Below, one piece after another: positions 50,150 through 64,000 of a DNA stretch of 64,000 bases. Source of the DNA: Aquila chrysaetos chrysaetos (lineage: Eukaryota; Chordata; Aves; Accipitriformes; Accipitridae); the NCBI RefSeq assembly GCF_900496995.4, contig NC_044020.1:10310001-10374000 (forward strand), given 5' to 3'. Both the position numbers and the translations under genes were made by a program. The notes beneath the pieces were generated by a model. It saw only the letters and a list, made by a program, of their open reading frames with translations. It ran no database searches and was not told the origin of the DNA. Within the stretch, counting starts at the first letter, position 1. Each line of letters opens with the position of its first letter.

Positions 50150-51160
50150 TAAAGTAAGGCTTTGTATCAGAAGACAGAGAATGTTAAGCCAATTTTTAAG
50201 AGAGATTTCAGAAAAATACAGCTCAGTAAATCTGATTTCTGCAGTAAGAAAACTGGTAGATGTTATAATAAAACAGGAATAGTTTCCTATGTGTAAGTAC
50301 AAAACACTGGGGAAAAATCAACATGTTTATCATTCATCACAGATTTGTTAGATCCTTTGGAGCAGTCAAAAAGCAAGGGTTACAAGGGCCCTGGTAAATA
50401 CAGCATTATTGAACTTCATTTCAATCACTGAATTTCTGAAAAGCTACTTCAAAGGTAAGTAAATGGTTTACCATTGATATTTTCACTCAAGAATCTTTTC
50501 TAGGGCTTGTGCTATTCCATGTATTCATAAATGATCTGAAAGAAGGGGAAATTAGTGAGGTGATAAAATTTGCTGCTGACACAAAATTAGTCATCATAGT
50601 AAAAATTAAATCTGCTTAAAGTTTTGCTGGACTATGTATGACACTGAATTAGAGAGACATGAAATGAGAAATGAAATTCAGTGTTAACAAATGCAAGGTA
50701 ATATACATGCACAGAGAAAAACAAATACATAAATACCCACATAAGGATAAGTTTAGGGGGAAAAAAAATTGTGATCAAACAGAATGCTTGGAAAATATCA
50801 TAGTGCCATGGTGTAAAATTTTAGTATTCCATATATTGAATACGTAGTGTAGTTACTCAAGAAGGATGCAGCAGGCATAAAAAAGGTGCAGAGAAAGACA
50901 ACACGTATGATAAGACATGAAGAAAGGCTAAATAGATTAGGACTTTTCAGCTTGGAAAGAAACAGCTGAAGGGAGATACGACACTTGAAGCAGAAGAACT
51001 AGGGGTGCTCTGATCTCATTCCAAACTTAAACACAAGGAATTTATTTTTCAAATGGTGCATTGGCAATTTTGGAACTTATTTCTCTAGAACATCATGGGA
51101 AAAAAAAAGTATTGGCACATTCAAACATTAGACAAATTCATCTAAATCCTGTAACTACTC
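50150..51160 (+). mobile_element. old CR1 LINE (L-type), + strand
   Basis: Highly diverged but collinear with an ancient CR1 lineage. Landmarks are text encoding the RT start near 50210-50340, 'ttcataaatgatctgaaaga' at 50525, 'gtgaggtgataaaatttgct' at 50556, 'aatgaaattcagtgttaaca' at 50671, 'tagattaggacttttcagct' at 50933, and the final stretch to about 51160. All frames are broken. AT-rich relative to the younger CR1 copies, in keeping with age. Confidence 0.8.
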
Positions 51161-54100
51161 ATTTCCCCAAACAAGGCAAATATCCAGGAAGAACTACTCT
51201 CTCCTTGCTTTGATGCCATGTTCTTCCCTATGAATCTTCCAGCTACGGTCAGACACAGAAAGCTGGGAGAGAAGGGCTGAGTCTGGCTTTCATCCCTATC
51301 CCCACTCATCCCCGAATCCTTCTTGTGGGAACTGGTTTCTGAGGAGACTAGGGAAATTCTGCAGTGTTTTGGGTTAGGGACTGTAATTCAGGGCAGCCTC
51401 CCTATGTCCCATGTGAGAAGTATAGGGTAAATCTCAGTTCTTTCCTGTTGGTGCATGACAGTGCAAAGGACGTCTTAATGGAAATCTGGTTAAGATCTTG
51501 CTGGAAGTTGCAGATTTCTTGTCCACCACAGCAGGACACTGGAGAAAAAATGCCCTGAAAGAACCACCCAAAACCAACTCTCACCAAAGTTCTTTCCCAT
51601 ATTATAACACAAAGAAGAATTTTCTTTTCAATGTTTCATTAGACACACAGTGGTACTTGGTACTGATGAGAAGTTTATCAATGTCAAGAACAGGGAATTG
51701 TAGAGGAATAAAAGTTTATTTCTCAGTTAAACTACTCCTCATTACTTACGAAAACAGTTCCCTCGTTAAGAAACCAGAACAACTCTTCCAAAAAATTTCT
51801 ACCAAGAAAACCTTTGTTTCACAGCCTAACACCTTTGGAGGCTTACAAAGATACTGAAGGCCTCCAATAATCCACCCCAAATCTCATTTCTCTTTATCAC
51901 CTTTGTGCCCTTGATCCTATCATGCTCCAGCTACTCATAATTAAACCTGTCAGTCAGGCAAATATCCTGACATGTTCTGAGTGAGAGAAATGTAGCAGAC
52001 ATCGTGCTGAGGTGTTGCTAACGTGGGAACCGTGGACAACAAGTTCAAGCAGTGAATTTCTGACAAGAAGAGGAAAAAAAAGATGCTGAACTGTTAAGGG
52101 GACTGGCTAGTTAACAGGACTGGCTGGAGCCACAAACTGCCTTTTACATTATTAGTTCGAATTGGTGTCGGTATAGCATTACCATTGCTGGTGCGAACTA
52201 AAATTGTTGCTAAGCATCTCAAGGACTACATCAGGAATAAAATTAAGTTTATACATATGGGGCTAGGGGTGATGAGGATGGGGCGGGCAGGAAAGGCTTT
52301 AAAAAGCTTGCCTTGCTACTTCCCATGTCATTTTTTCTGCACAGGAAGAGATGACAGCCTTCACTTGTTTCATTCTGGCATCTTTTCATTAGTGCTAAAT
52401 TTGCTTTCTAAAATCGGGCAGTAGCACCAGGAATGTTGTCTTTGATTAGAGCAATTTTAAAGCTGAGCTCATTCTTAAGTACCTTGCTGAATCAGTGCCC
52501 AAGTTATCAGCTCCTATTCTTGGCCTTCAAAAATATGTAGAATTGCACTGCTAGTTTGATGAACCAAACAGGTGTCTCAAGGGAAGTGTGTATTTCTAGA
52601 CTTCAGTTTTCTCTCTTTCCCTTAAAAAAAACAAAACAAAACAAAAAAATGCATGTTACAAATCTATCAAGATTACTTTTTTTTTCTTTCTAAACAGTTG
52701 AATAGATTTTAAGCCATAAGCATTATCTATTTTGACTTACCACTTCATCTGACTCACTGAATTTCATCCAGTCATTTCTGTTTTGAACCTAATAGCCTGT
52801 AAATGAACTAGAACTTTTCTCCTGGGTAGACATGCAATCAAGTAAAACATTGATTTTAAATTTATAGTGTATTGTTTTCAAAAAGTGTTTTCTCTGTACA
52901 TCTCAATTTAAAAATCTGACAACAAAGCATCTTAAAACAGTCTCAGGATATCACACTGTCTGGAGAAAGAAATTTCTACAAAATGCTCATCTGACAATAA
53001 GGAGTGATGCAGAATATTATATTATTGAAAAAACCCTCCATGTTTATATTCAGTTCTTGCTCCAAAATCCCTAGAATCATTTCTAAGGGAAGCAAACTTA
53101 TTACCTTATCCCAGATTTACTTTAAATCTCAAAATAACATAATTGTGTCTTATTTGCAAGTGATATGAGAATGCTGTAGTGTTGATACCTTTAGCTTCAT
53201 GAAACAAACAGTTTGAACTGTATTTCTTGGCGTGCAAGGGACAGCTTTCTCATGTAATTCACTAGTTATTTTTGTGGAGGAATAGAAAGATCCAAACCCA
53301 GGAAGGGAACTAAAATGGAGTTCTCCATTCATTTCTAAAAGGCTCCTACTTCAGAAATGTTTGTGTTAAAAGTACATAAGACCTACAGTGCCGGAGGCAT
53401 GCATAAAGGGCAGTCTTTGTAGGACCAAATTGGATTTTGTCATCGAGAAGCACATTGCACCAGTCAGGGGGAATTCACAAAGATCAAGCAAAGCTCTTCT
53501 GTTACTGGGATGCTGTCTGTGAGGTTAGGTTACCCTAACTACTAACAGACCTAATGTACTGACATTACTTCTGGGCATCAGCCAAATATAGAGACTCCTT
53601 CAAATCCTGTCACACCCTAAACACAGACAGGTGAGATGGTGAAAAACAGGGGTTGCTATGCTCTCTCCACACTGGTGTGGGCTTCTTCTGAGGAGGGGAT
53701 TCTTCCATGCTATTTCTGACTGTTTCTGGACCCGTATTTTATCCATTGCACGTTCAAAGTGATCGTATCAGACCCCAGCATCCAGCCGGTAGCATGCCTT
53801 TTGCTGTGAGTTGAATGAAATCACAGTAGAGTTAAACTGCTAGGTATCTTTTTATCATGGAGTGCACAAAGATGCATTTGCTGTTTTGGCTAGCTCTAAC
53901 ACATGCAGAGGTTTAATGATAGTTTGAAGGCAGAATTTGAAAGGCTCCTGGGCATGGAGGGGACATGAAAGAGGAAACAAGGGGTGCCGAGGTGAGGTGT
54001 GAAACCCGTTATCAGAGGTGGGGATGTTTCAACCATGCCTGGAATATCTGAGGTGTTAAAATCAAAGATGTAAGTGTATTGTTTACAGTGTGAAAGCCCC

Positions 54101-57100
54101 AATGTAGGAGAGCACAGCGTATTTCAAAACTCTTTAAAGGAAGCCTGCACAGTGTCAGCGTCTTCTCTGTCTAGGCTCTGGAGGGATCTTAGCAAAGAAC
54201 TCCATTTCGTGCCAGAAATGTTAAGCTTGTCCTGATGGCTCAGCTCTACAGGAGAGCAATCTTTGTTGGTGTAGCTCCCAGTGCTGTGCAGCTGCTTCCT
54301 GCTAGTCTGGCTAGAAATGTCAGACCACATAAAGATCTGAGAACAAAATAGCAGCAGACAGGTTTTCTCTCATTTGACTTTTCAATAGAGGCATTATTAC
54401 ATTTTAATATTTCTATTCGTATTGCCTGCACTTAAAGCAGATAGTGTATAATTTTATCCCAAAGCACATCCTCTCCATTGTATTTTCTACTACAGTAAAC
54501 GGAAGAACACACAATATGCCTTACATTTTATACATGAAGTAGCATTTTCTATTGTCTTCCACAACTCAGCCTAAGAGCTTTCAAAGTTTCATCCAAACAA
54601 GATGACTTTTTTTTTTTGTCTCCCACCTCTACCTCCCTCTGCCATCTTTCTCCTTTCTGAGCAAAAATATAAATAAAACAAATGCTTTTATAATGGAAAG
54701 AGTCTGAATGTTAAATAAGTTCCTCAGAGTTTAGCTGCCATCTTTCTGAAGGGCTTCTGATAGCTAAATAAGATTTGGCTTTATTCCTCTCATGATTCCT
54801 TTAAGTACACAAAGATGCCAAAAATAATTTTCCTTCCTTTTAAATTCTGTAGGCTTTTCAAAGATAGCCAGCAACACGGATTAATTCACATATTTCCTCC
54901 CACTGGCTGGAATAACACCTTTGCAGGTATCATTTCATTTATATTTCCCCTGTTTCTCTGTGGAGTATGCACTTTCATGTTAGAATCTTTGTTCCTATCA
55001 CTGAACTCTCTATCAAGTTTAAGAGTTTTAGATCCAGATAAGGACAATGAAGAATATGTCAGAAATATAGAAGGTTGCAAATATGGTGGAAGTAGAGTCG
55101 CCAAATTTCTTTTTTTTGTCATAACATAGGAAATAATACAAAATAAAAGACTATAGTGAAGTCTTTTAGTTGACAGGGTTGATTTTGATTTTTTTTTTAA
55201 TCTGTTGGTTTTTATTCCTATCTAACCTGTCAGAGATTAGTACAGAAAACAGAAGCTGACAATGATTTTCGAAACAGTGGTTACATGAATGGCTAAGCCT
55301 GCTCCCTCGAAGTGGAAAAAACAAACTGCAAATTACAAAGTTCTTTTCAATATTGTTTTTTTGACTCTCCCTGGATCATTTTGTTCAGGCAGCTTTTACC
55401 ACGTGCTCAAGTGCTTCACACATAGCTTAAAAGACCAAAGAAGTAATTTATTGGCTAATACACGCAACAAACAACTACATTTACCAAGCTATTAGTCTAA
55501 GCATGCATATGCTCACAACCTCTAATAAGAAGCCCTATGAGTGTTTGCAGGCCAGGCAGTGATCAAGGAGGGGGCAAAGGATCAGCCTCCACTGCTCTGT
55601 GGAAGAGGCCGACCCTCGATATTGCTATTTTGCTGTCTTGTAACTCCCTGTTTTTTCTTTTAGGGTTTTATGCACCAAGTCTCCGTGTTGGTGTTTTTCC
55701 TCTTAGATCCTCAAGCTGCCATGAGTTTGCACTTTTAGCTTCTTTATCTTGCATGACTCTCTGCACTTCCTCACATCTCTTTCTCACAAGAAAACAATTT
55801 ATTCTTACATTTATCTCCAGGTTTTGTAGCCGGGCTGCATTGGAGCTAAGCTTCGGTCCCCAGAGAGCTGCATGCCTCGGCAGAGGAATACAGGAAGAGG
55901 GTTACAGTTACCAATGTCTTTGTACTGCCTATGTTTATGTACATTTAAACAGAGACGAGCACAGTGGTTGATCCCACTCCGAGCTATTGTTTCAAGGCAC
56001 CTGTAGATGCAAGAAGATATTACATTGGTTTATACATGGTTCAAATTACCAACCAGCTTGAGTCCTGCTTCCTCATCCGATTCAATTTTGTCTGTACCTT
56101 TGGCGCACAGGAGTTTTCCATTGAAACAGTGGGAGTACAAATGATAACTGTATGCTTATCCTCATTTTCCTTTTGTTGGCTCGGGGGTTTAGCTTTCTGC
56201 CCCACAGGGAAGTTTGGATAACTCATTGTCAAGACAACTCTCTGCAGGATCGAGGCCTTGCGTAAAAAACTGTTTGCCACAATGAATGTTTTCAAACAAA
56301 GCACAAACCCACCAGACAGTAGGTGGTAGTTCAGGATGGTATCTCATGCCAGAACATTTCCACGGAAAAAGAAGCTGAACCACAATTACACTGTTCTGTG
56401 GAAATCATTGGATTTTTTTTGCTTCACACTGCTTGGTTTTCTTCATCTCTTTTTAATTATATTGAAATTATTGATGCAAATTAAAGACAAAATTAGAAAA
56501 ACTAGGAGGGAAGAACACTATACAGAAGAAAACATGCCAGTGTCTTCTAAAGAGATAAAGAGGTTTGAAGATGCTGAATAGAGCTAAAAGGAGCCCCATG
56601 TCATGAATTATGTTGGCCAGTGATTTGGAACAGAGAGCATGCTTAATCTTGTGAGACTGCAATACCTTGCATGATGTACAAGCGCCTCACAGACAGAAAT
56701 TATTATCACCATTTATAATATAAATGACCATATCTGTGTAACAGCGTTCATTACTAGATAATACCTTATCTGGACTGAAAAATTAAATTGTACAATAGCA
56801 GCACAATAGTTCCCTTGACAATAGAGCTACACAGCTGTTAAACTGAAACTGGTCTCTGCAAGGACATTTAGAGTCCTCCAAAATGCAACATATCCTGTGC
56901 TCACAAACCCACTGGTCTGTAGAATTCACTGTTTATTATTTGTGTATGTGAAAAATAAATTTGTCTCATTCAAATTGTTGCAGTTTTTCTTATGTGTGCT
57001 TTCACTAGAAATCCACTTTGCTTCAAAAATCCTGGGCTTTTTGAGCAATACAGCTGCCAGAGGATTCACAAACACTCTTAGAGAGAGCTAATATTGGATT

Positions 57101-59924
57101 TACCTATTAAAGAGTGTCTGAGAAGCCACTGTCTTTGGTCACTTTAGACTCTCCTGAGAGCGCCTTGAGGGAGCTTTGTGAAGTTGTGCCGACTCTTTCT
57201 CACGCTAAGCCCATAAGCTGTATTCTATTGGCTGAAGCTTTTCCAATTTGTGAATGTCTTTGGCCATATTAAGAGGAATTTGAGATGAGCTTATGGAGAA
57301 TTAGAAATCCTTATTCAGAACCCAGTAGCTTAGCTGCTGGTTATTATTCTGCACTGCTGGTTTTTCTAATGTCAATTTCAATGATTTTCGTTTCAGAAAA
57401 ATCATCTCAGTAACACATTGGGAGCAGGAATAATACATGGCACTGTTTGGAGGCTACTGGCTCAATAAATATAATTTCTGTTCAGCCCATCTATTCTGCT
57501 AGGATTTTTTTACAACTATTAATCTTTTTTTCCTTTCTTCTTTCTATTTTTTTTTTTTTTTAAGAAAAGGAAAAATAAGTAAAGGTGAATATTATTCTGT
57601 GCTGAGGAGAGGCCTTTTCTTCCTCTATGGGATTTAAGAATTCTTGCTACTTAGTATTTCCTGAGGTTGGAAATCTACCAGGACACCACTATTGCTCTTC
57701 CAAGTATGGCTCAAGTTCATTTGGCTTATACCATTTAGGAGCTGGAGGACGGCAACAATCGAGCCTTTAAAATGCCAATAAGTTCAACTGAGATCACCCT
57801 GTAGTCCATAACCCTCTTCTTTTCACCTTACTAAGTGAGTGCCAATATTTGCACCTCTCCAAAGCCAGATTTATTTGGGGTATTTGTTCAGTGTGCTATT
57901 TTAAAATAAATGTTATGCAAAAGAAGTTATTAAAATAAAATTCTATACCAAGGGCATATATTTAAAATAACCTAATTTTCAGACACTATACTTCATCCCA
58001 AATTCCTTGTGGTTAAATTTATACATGGAATTCATCAGCTGTATGACTACAGCCTCTGTAATCAATGCAAAGAGAGAAGTACCTGCAAAACATTGATTCA
58101 GTCCACCAAGGTCCTAAAGCTCTACACAGCTAGAGAAGAACTGTTAAATATTGCAAAATTCATATAGAAATGCTAATCTTTATTTTCTAAGGAAATTATG
58201 GTTAAAACATCCTACAGCTTTTCTATTTCCCTGTGTAATTGGTGCTTTTTAATGTTTTTTACTCCTGGGAGCCTACCAAGAACTACGTTGAAAGCGAGGT
58301 CTCTAAATGTATCAGCTGCAGTAATTTTATGCCTTTACAGCATTTGTTTCTCTAAAAATATTAGGTATATCTGCCTGACTCACCAATTTTTTCTCCTTCA
58401 AATGGGCTTTGGGAATCCAGAGATTTTCTCTTGTAGCTTGACAAGTAGAAAGAACTGAAATAGGGTGAAAATTATCCTAACTTTTTTCTTTCCAGACTCC
58501 ATGTGAAACAGAGGGGCTGGATCTTCATCTTGTGTCTAAAACCTTTATTTCACAAATACCTTTAAACTTCTCCATCCATTTGCTGTCCCCTCCCCTGAAC
58601 AAGAAACACAACAATAAAAAGAAGGCATTAACCTAGGTCAGGTTTTCAGTTTGGATCACTGTCACAAGCCTTGAGCTGGCTTATGGAAGAGGGGAGGAAA
58701 AGGCCATGTGGATTCCTTCTTCTTGTGCCAGTTATAGTGTTCATAAAAGCTATGGACATGTTCAGCCTTCAGCTGTGCGCTGCTAGAAGATACTGAATGC
58801 AAAAACTGGATGGGGATGAAAAACCAGTGCCATCTTTGGCATGGGACAGAATTGCAGTTGCTGTTGCCTCTTGCGAGTAATCTCCACTGAACACTTGTTA
58901 TGGATAGGTGTCGGCTACTGTGTATGGAAATGCTTTGTTTCTACTCTCCCCTTTCTTTTGAAGCTGAGTAACATTAAGTGCATTAACATACACTATAAAA
59001 CATTTGTTGGCATTTACTAGATACAGAAAGCATTTACCAAGATCAGTGTAGATGACTGCCACACCAAGCTGCTCACTGGTGTTTCTAGAAGGTCCTCCTA
59101 CCTGAATCTCATCCTGTTTCCTGACTACTTCAATTGCTTCTTTGTGCTCTAGCAAGCCATGGCTATGACCCCAGTTTATATAGTGTTCAGAGCTAATTAA
59201 TGAAGGAGAAGATAATCAACATCTCGTGAAAGGAAGGAGTATAAAAGATATTAGTAGGATCAGAGAGAAAGAATCCCATGTTGTCCTAGGCTATATATCT
59301 GAAAATCATTCATCACTGAGCCACTACATTGGGAAGATAGTATTGGAAAAGGCAATACCCACTGTAACAGGGACTGTGGCCATGGTAAGAGTACTGATGA
59401 ACCTTGCCACTAACTTAACTAAATGTCAAATGCAATCCAGAGACCCAGGAGCTGATCATGTTGTAGGTGATGTATCAATCAACAGCATTCCTTAGGGACA
59501 TGCAAACTTTGAAAGGAACCATTTCATTATACCATTAAAAGATATGAAGTGTATATAACTGGAGTTTATTTTGACAGCTTTCATGTCTCCTTTCATGTCC
59601 ATGCTGAGAGGCTCTCCCATCAGAGGAGGTTTCCATTTCCTTGACCAGAGACCAGTCAAAACAGCAGATGCACCAAAAAGTTTGCAAATTTCCTGAATTT
59701 CTGTGTGAACACCAAGCTTTATGACCTATTTTCTGAGGTTCTGTGACAAAGTCCTCTTTTCCCCTTGTTTGTTAGAATCTCTCCTAACCAGTCTTCTCCC
59801 TGTGAAACATAAATACCTACCAAAATAATAGAATCTCATAAATGAAGAAGAATGTTCAAATTAAAGGTAGTTTTTCTATTGAGTAATCAGAGTGGAAAAA
59901 CACTTTTCTCATTCCTCTAGGTCA
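51161..59924. other. gene-free region, about 8.8 kb
   Basis: No supported exon. Longest frame is 144 codons at 55537-55971 (+), with no family resemblance. T-rich runs lie at about 52678-52686, 54607-54617 and 57548-57562. A stretch at about 57110-57490 looks non-repetitive, but its conservation cannot be judged from one sequence. Confidence 0.5.
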
Positions 59925-60860
59925 CATTTTTATTAATACTCCCGCAGCTTTTAACCAGCATAAGGTGTTGAATAAAAAGTGTGCTACACAAACAAGGAGA
60001 AGGGAATAATCTCTCCACCCACCTGTTGTCTGTGGTCCTGTTAATAAAATCCAGCTTGCAGTTTCCTGCACCACAGGAGCACACTGGTGATTAGTGTTCA
60101 GCTTCTTGTCCACCAGGACTCCCAAACCCTTTTCTCCATAGCTTCTATTTAGCTAGCCAGTGCCCAGTTTATTTTGTTGTATGGGGTTATTACAGGCCTG
60201 GTACAGGACTTTGATTTGCCCTTGCTGAAAATCATGATGTTCCTGTTGAACCCATGTCTCCAGCCTGTGAAGGCCCCTCAGAATGGCAGCCTTACTCTCC
60301 AGCATATCAACTACTCCCCCAATTTGTTCTTGTTTGCCAGCCCATTGGGTGGGTATTCAATGCTGCTAGTAATTAATGAAGAATTTAAACACTGTCAGTG
60401 CCAGTATCAACCGGCAAGCAGTGCTACTGGTACCCAGCTGCCAGTTGGACTTTGAACCTCTGACCATCAGCCCTTCAGGCCAACAATCCAGCAATTTTAC
60501 ATTCACCTTAAACTCCATCTATCCAGAACACATCTCTTCAGCTTTGCAACATGGAACACTATGCTGAGAATCTTGCTGGAGTTAAGGTAAACAACATCTG
60601 CTGCTCTGTCTCCTTGTCCATCGATCAAGCCATCCCCTCATGGAAAACAAATCAAGTTCATTAGCTGTGCTTTCTATTGCTAAAGCCATCCTGGCTGTTC
60701 CCAGTCACCTTCTTGTCCTTCACGTGCCTGCAAATGGTTTCCACAAGGATTTACTCCAATGTCTTCCCGAAAACTGAGGTTAGATTCACCAGCCTGTAGT
60801 TCCCCAGATTCTCCTTCTTGCTTTTCCTTTTGCATGTTTTCCTCCCTCAGAGTGAGGATA
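59925..60860 (-). mobile_element. CR1 LINE, minus strand
   Basis: Reads as the complement of the CR1 RT-to-3' region. Landmarks on the + strand are 'ttgtccaccaggactcccaa' (60105), 'tgttcctgttgaacccatgt' (60238), 'gaatggcagcctta' (60281), 'cttgctggagttaaggtaaac' region (60570-60590), 'cttcttgtccttcacgtgcc' (60709) and 'ccagcctgtagttccccag' (60790). Open frames here (for example 60174-60455) are shadows of this element. Confidence 0.85.
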
Positions 60861-63800
60861 AATGCCTCAGACTCAATTACACACCTTCCCTTTTCCTTTC
60901 CACCCCCTTAGAATTGAATCAGACTCACAATTCATTCAACAGACCTATAACTTATGGTGAGAAAAATGTTCGTTTATATGGACATGTGTTCATAGCAGTG
61001 GATCTGTGACAACCTGATGACAGAGAAGGCTAAAGTGATAAATAGCAGAGGGCTGGTTTGGGATCTGGCCTCCGCTTGTGTGTAATAATTCTAGTGAACC
61101 CTATTGCAGGTACTATTTCAGAGTCTCAGATGGCTTCCTTAGCTGTGGGATTTTTTTCTATTATCACATACGTTATTTTGCTGGACATGAGAAATCTTTG
61201 GTTCAAACACAGTAAGAACTACCCCTTCTCACACGCTTATAAGAGGACTGCCTTAAATTTCCATAGGTGTCTATGTACAAAATTAATTCCAAGTTTCAAA
61301 GCATTAGGCGTTTCAGTGAGCACAGTTGGTCCTATTAAACACGTTTGCACACACACAGGTGATAATTTCATTCTGTGAAATATCTTGTTACACAAGAGAT
61401 CAATTAAGGAGATTCTGTCTGCTGGAAACTCAATTAGGACTAATCAGTTTTACCCTACTAATCTCTGAAAGGAGTTTACTTATACCGTCAATGGTAGGAC
61501 CTGGACATATCATTTAAATCTCTTTACCTTATTAAGAAGAGGTTTAATCTTCTGATTTCCTTAGATGTATCTTAAATATTTTGTTTTGTGACATCCCATC
61601 TGTGGCAGTTCGCAGGATAAAAAGTCATTCAGTTAGGGACTAAGGTTATTTCCATTTCATGTAAACCCTCCTACTTTCTAGCAACTTGCTCTGCAGCAAA
61701 GGAAACAGCAACAATGCAAGATATCTTCAGATGTGTCTAAAAGTGATACTTCAGATCATCTTTCAGAGCTTCCAAAACCAGGCTTTTGTTAGCTGCTCTT
61801 CTGTGTCATATCTGATAGTCTTCACCCAACTAGTTCAGACTGCTCTTTGAGAAGCAGAATCTCTCTTGTAGTTAGTCTGAAGAATATTTGATGCTTAAAC
61901 AGGAGCTTTAGGAGGTTTTGGTTCTCAGGCTGTTTCCATGGAAATTACTGCTGATCTAGCCACAGCTGGTCATGCTGGCCCAATACTTGCTGAACCTGCC
62001 AGAGCAGCAGCTACTGCTTCTTTCCCATCCGTATGCAGAGGATATTCCATCAGGCAATGGCCACTATGTCTTCCCTTTCTGCTGTGGGCAGGCTGGTCTC
62101 CAAGTGTGGCATCACTAGTTGGTCTGAGTCCTCCTAAAACCTCCATTGGGCAGAACTTCTCCTTGTCCCCAGTATTTAGTGAGTGAACAAATTCCTTTCA
62201 CCTCTGTGGGCGAGGAGTAAACTGCTGCAGAGTACTGAGCTTTATCAAGAAGGTATCTCAATGCAATGTCCCCTTTCTTTCTCTTTATAAAGGATCTCAT
62301 CCTCTGTAGGTCACTGTGGTGTGATGGGGAAGGTCTCCTGCGTTTGTATTCCAGCCCACCTGTGCAGGTGGGCTGCTGAAAATAGTCTCTCAGCTGCCGT
62401 AAAAATGGGATAAAGCTTTCATAGCAGTCAATGTTTATATAACTTCCAGCTGATTAGTGGGATTCTTTAAACTGTAACAAATGAAGTGGGAACACAGGAG
62501 CAAAGGTGAAGCCAAAAGAAAACAAACAAAAGAAAACACCTTTAAAAGTCATAGAAATGGCAGCACAATTTGTAATAATCACTTTCTAAGAGAAATGGCA
62601 AAGCACATGAAAAAACCCTACACTGTTACTATAAGGAAATAAAACATTTCTCTGTGAAGGAAATTACAGGTGTTTTCTATCTAATGTCAGTGCGGGTTAT
62701 TGAAAATACATTGATGCTTCAGTTACATTTTGAGACCATGAATGAAGTGTCAGGATGCTCTTTGTCTATCTGATTCACCTTTGTAAAGAAGAGAAAGAGA
62801 GAAGTGTGACATGTCTGGCATTTTTACAGCTCAAATTATACTGTGACTTAGTGAGGCCAGGCAGCAAAAAGAAGGACCTCTCACAGGAGGTCTGTATGTA
62901 AAAAGTCCTAGTCAAAACAATAGTCTGTCATTCCTCTTGCAAAAGGCACTCATGCAAAAAATTAGACATGATTATGTGTCTTCATGATGAGAAATAAATG
63001 ATGTCTCCACCTACCTACTGCTCCTGAACTACAGCGTGGATCCTGTAATGACAGTGTACAACCAGACAAATGAGGTGAAAGAAAATTGACCCTTGCAATG
63101 TAATGTGTGATGATATGAGGAGACTGAAGAACCCTTTCCTAAGTGCTCTTCCTCCTGAAAAAGCTGCTGCATCATCAACTAGGATGGGAAGATTTTGGAA
63201 ACAACATAGCAGCACATCCATGAAGACTCTCAGCAGCCAGAAATACTGCCTCTGTGTTTTAATAATATAAACTTTGCTTGGGATTTTTTTGGGGAGGAGG
63301 GTGGTTTCTTATTTTTTTCAGCTGTTACAACTTGCCCATAAAGATTTGCTTTGTTTATAAACAAAGGTGAAAAAGTCTGTTTGGCATCCCAAGTGTCCTG
63401 AATCCTAAAATCAAATTTAGCTTAAGTTATTACAACTGTTTCTAAGTTATATATTATAAACCATACAGTTCATGGTGTCAAGATAATTTTCTTCCACTAA
63501 GGAAGGCCTTCAAAGAAACAAAGATGGCAATGGAGAACATCTTTGACAAAAGTTCAGGAATTTAGTCCTGGATTCACCTCATTTAAGGCACTTAATTGAA
63601 GTGTCCAAATTTAGACCTTAAGTTTTCTGCATTCCCTGTAAAATCAGTGGAATGATAGAGACATTTCTAGAGTCCATCAGGTCTAGACTGATATTTAAAC
63701 CTGGCTTTATTACTGTTGAGAGAACTTAGCATTACAAAGTTCCCAACATAAGTTTCTCAGGTAAATGCAACGAAGGCAGAGGAATTTTGCCTGATTATAA

Positions 63801-64000
63801 TTATAAAAGTAAAACTGTAAGGAATTGATAGACTTTGCCTCTCACATAAATGAGTTCACATAATGGAAGGAATCTATGGGATTCTGTATACAGCATAATA
63901 CATTTGTCACCTCTGGAATAAAATATGGTGTGCTGTATATCAGCAGCTGGGAAGACAAACTGTAACATACAGCTCTGTGTAAGTCCCCAATCTGGAAAGG
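60861..64000. other. intergenic to the right edge, no gene seen
   Basis: AT-rich apart from a moderately GC-rich patch at about 61940-62390. No exon, RNA gene or dated repeat recognised. The next gene lies beyond the window. Confidence 0.45.

Noticed and set aside
55537..55971. 144-codon + strand open frame
   Set aside because: No splice context, promoter or family resemblance; length is within chance expectation.
1..64000. CRISPR arrays, operons, tRNA or rRNA genes, prophage
   Set aside because: No regularly spaced direct repeats, no tRNA T-arm consensus in context, no rRNA-like text, and gene structure is clearly vertebrate.

Overview
The window is vertebrate nuclear DNA, almost certainly from a bird. 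Genes are split into small exons, most sequence is intergenic or intronic, and the recognisable repeats are CR1 LINE copies (several 5'-truncated) and two LTRs of types I know from avian genomes. There is no operon layout, no prokaryotic coding density, no CRISPR and no prophage. Only two genes can be supported. The order SLC13A4 - STMP1 with tail-to-tail transcription matches the human 7q33 neighbourhood. I cannot name the species; the two LTR types look neoavian to me, but that is from memory.

Layout. Positions 1-384 are the last intron of SLC13A4 (+ strand). Positions 385-522 are its final coding exon, 45 codons plus stop, followed by a 3' UTR that probably ends near 1925 at paired AATAAA signals. 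The gap from 1.9 to 11.4 kb holds a truncated CR1 LINE (about 5.88-7.0 kb) and a solo LTR (about 9.22-10.28 kb). STMP1 lies on the minus strand in three coding exons (17884-17870, 14284-14231, 11838-11758). Together they encode a 49-residue mitochondrial micropeptide, and its promoter is a strong CpG island at about 17.43-18.25 kb.

From 18.3 kb to the right edge (about 46 kb) I find no exon I can defend. This stretch contains five more CR1 copies of different ages and orientations, a second LTR (about 47.0-47.58 kb), a separate short inverted CR1 end at 37.6 kb, MIR-like SINE relics (34.3 and 40.7 kb), a palindromic MITE-like relic (41.7 kb), simple repeats and one small isolated CpG cluster (40.25-40.39 kb). 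Mammalian synteny would place NUP205 just upstream of STMP1, but none of its protein could be recognised here.

The two genes do not form a pathway. SLC13A4 is a plasma-membrane sodium/sulfate cotransporter and STMP1 a mitochondrial membrane micropeptide. They are neighbours by conserved synteny and are transcribed convergently. I found no credible new biological system. The points most worth checking are the split micropeptide gene, the tetranucleotide repeat against its start codon, the missing NUP205, the isolated CpG cluster and the ancient repeat relics.
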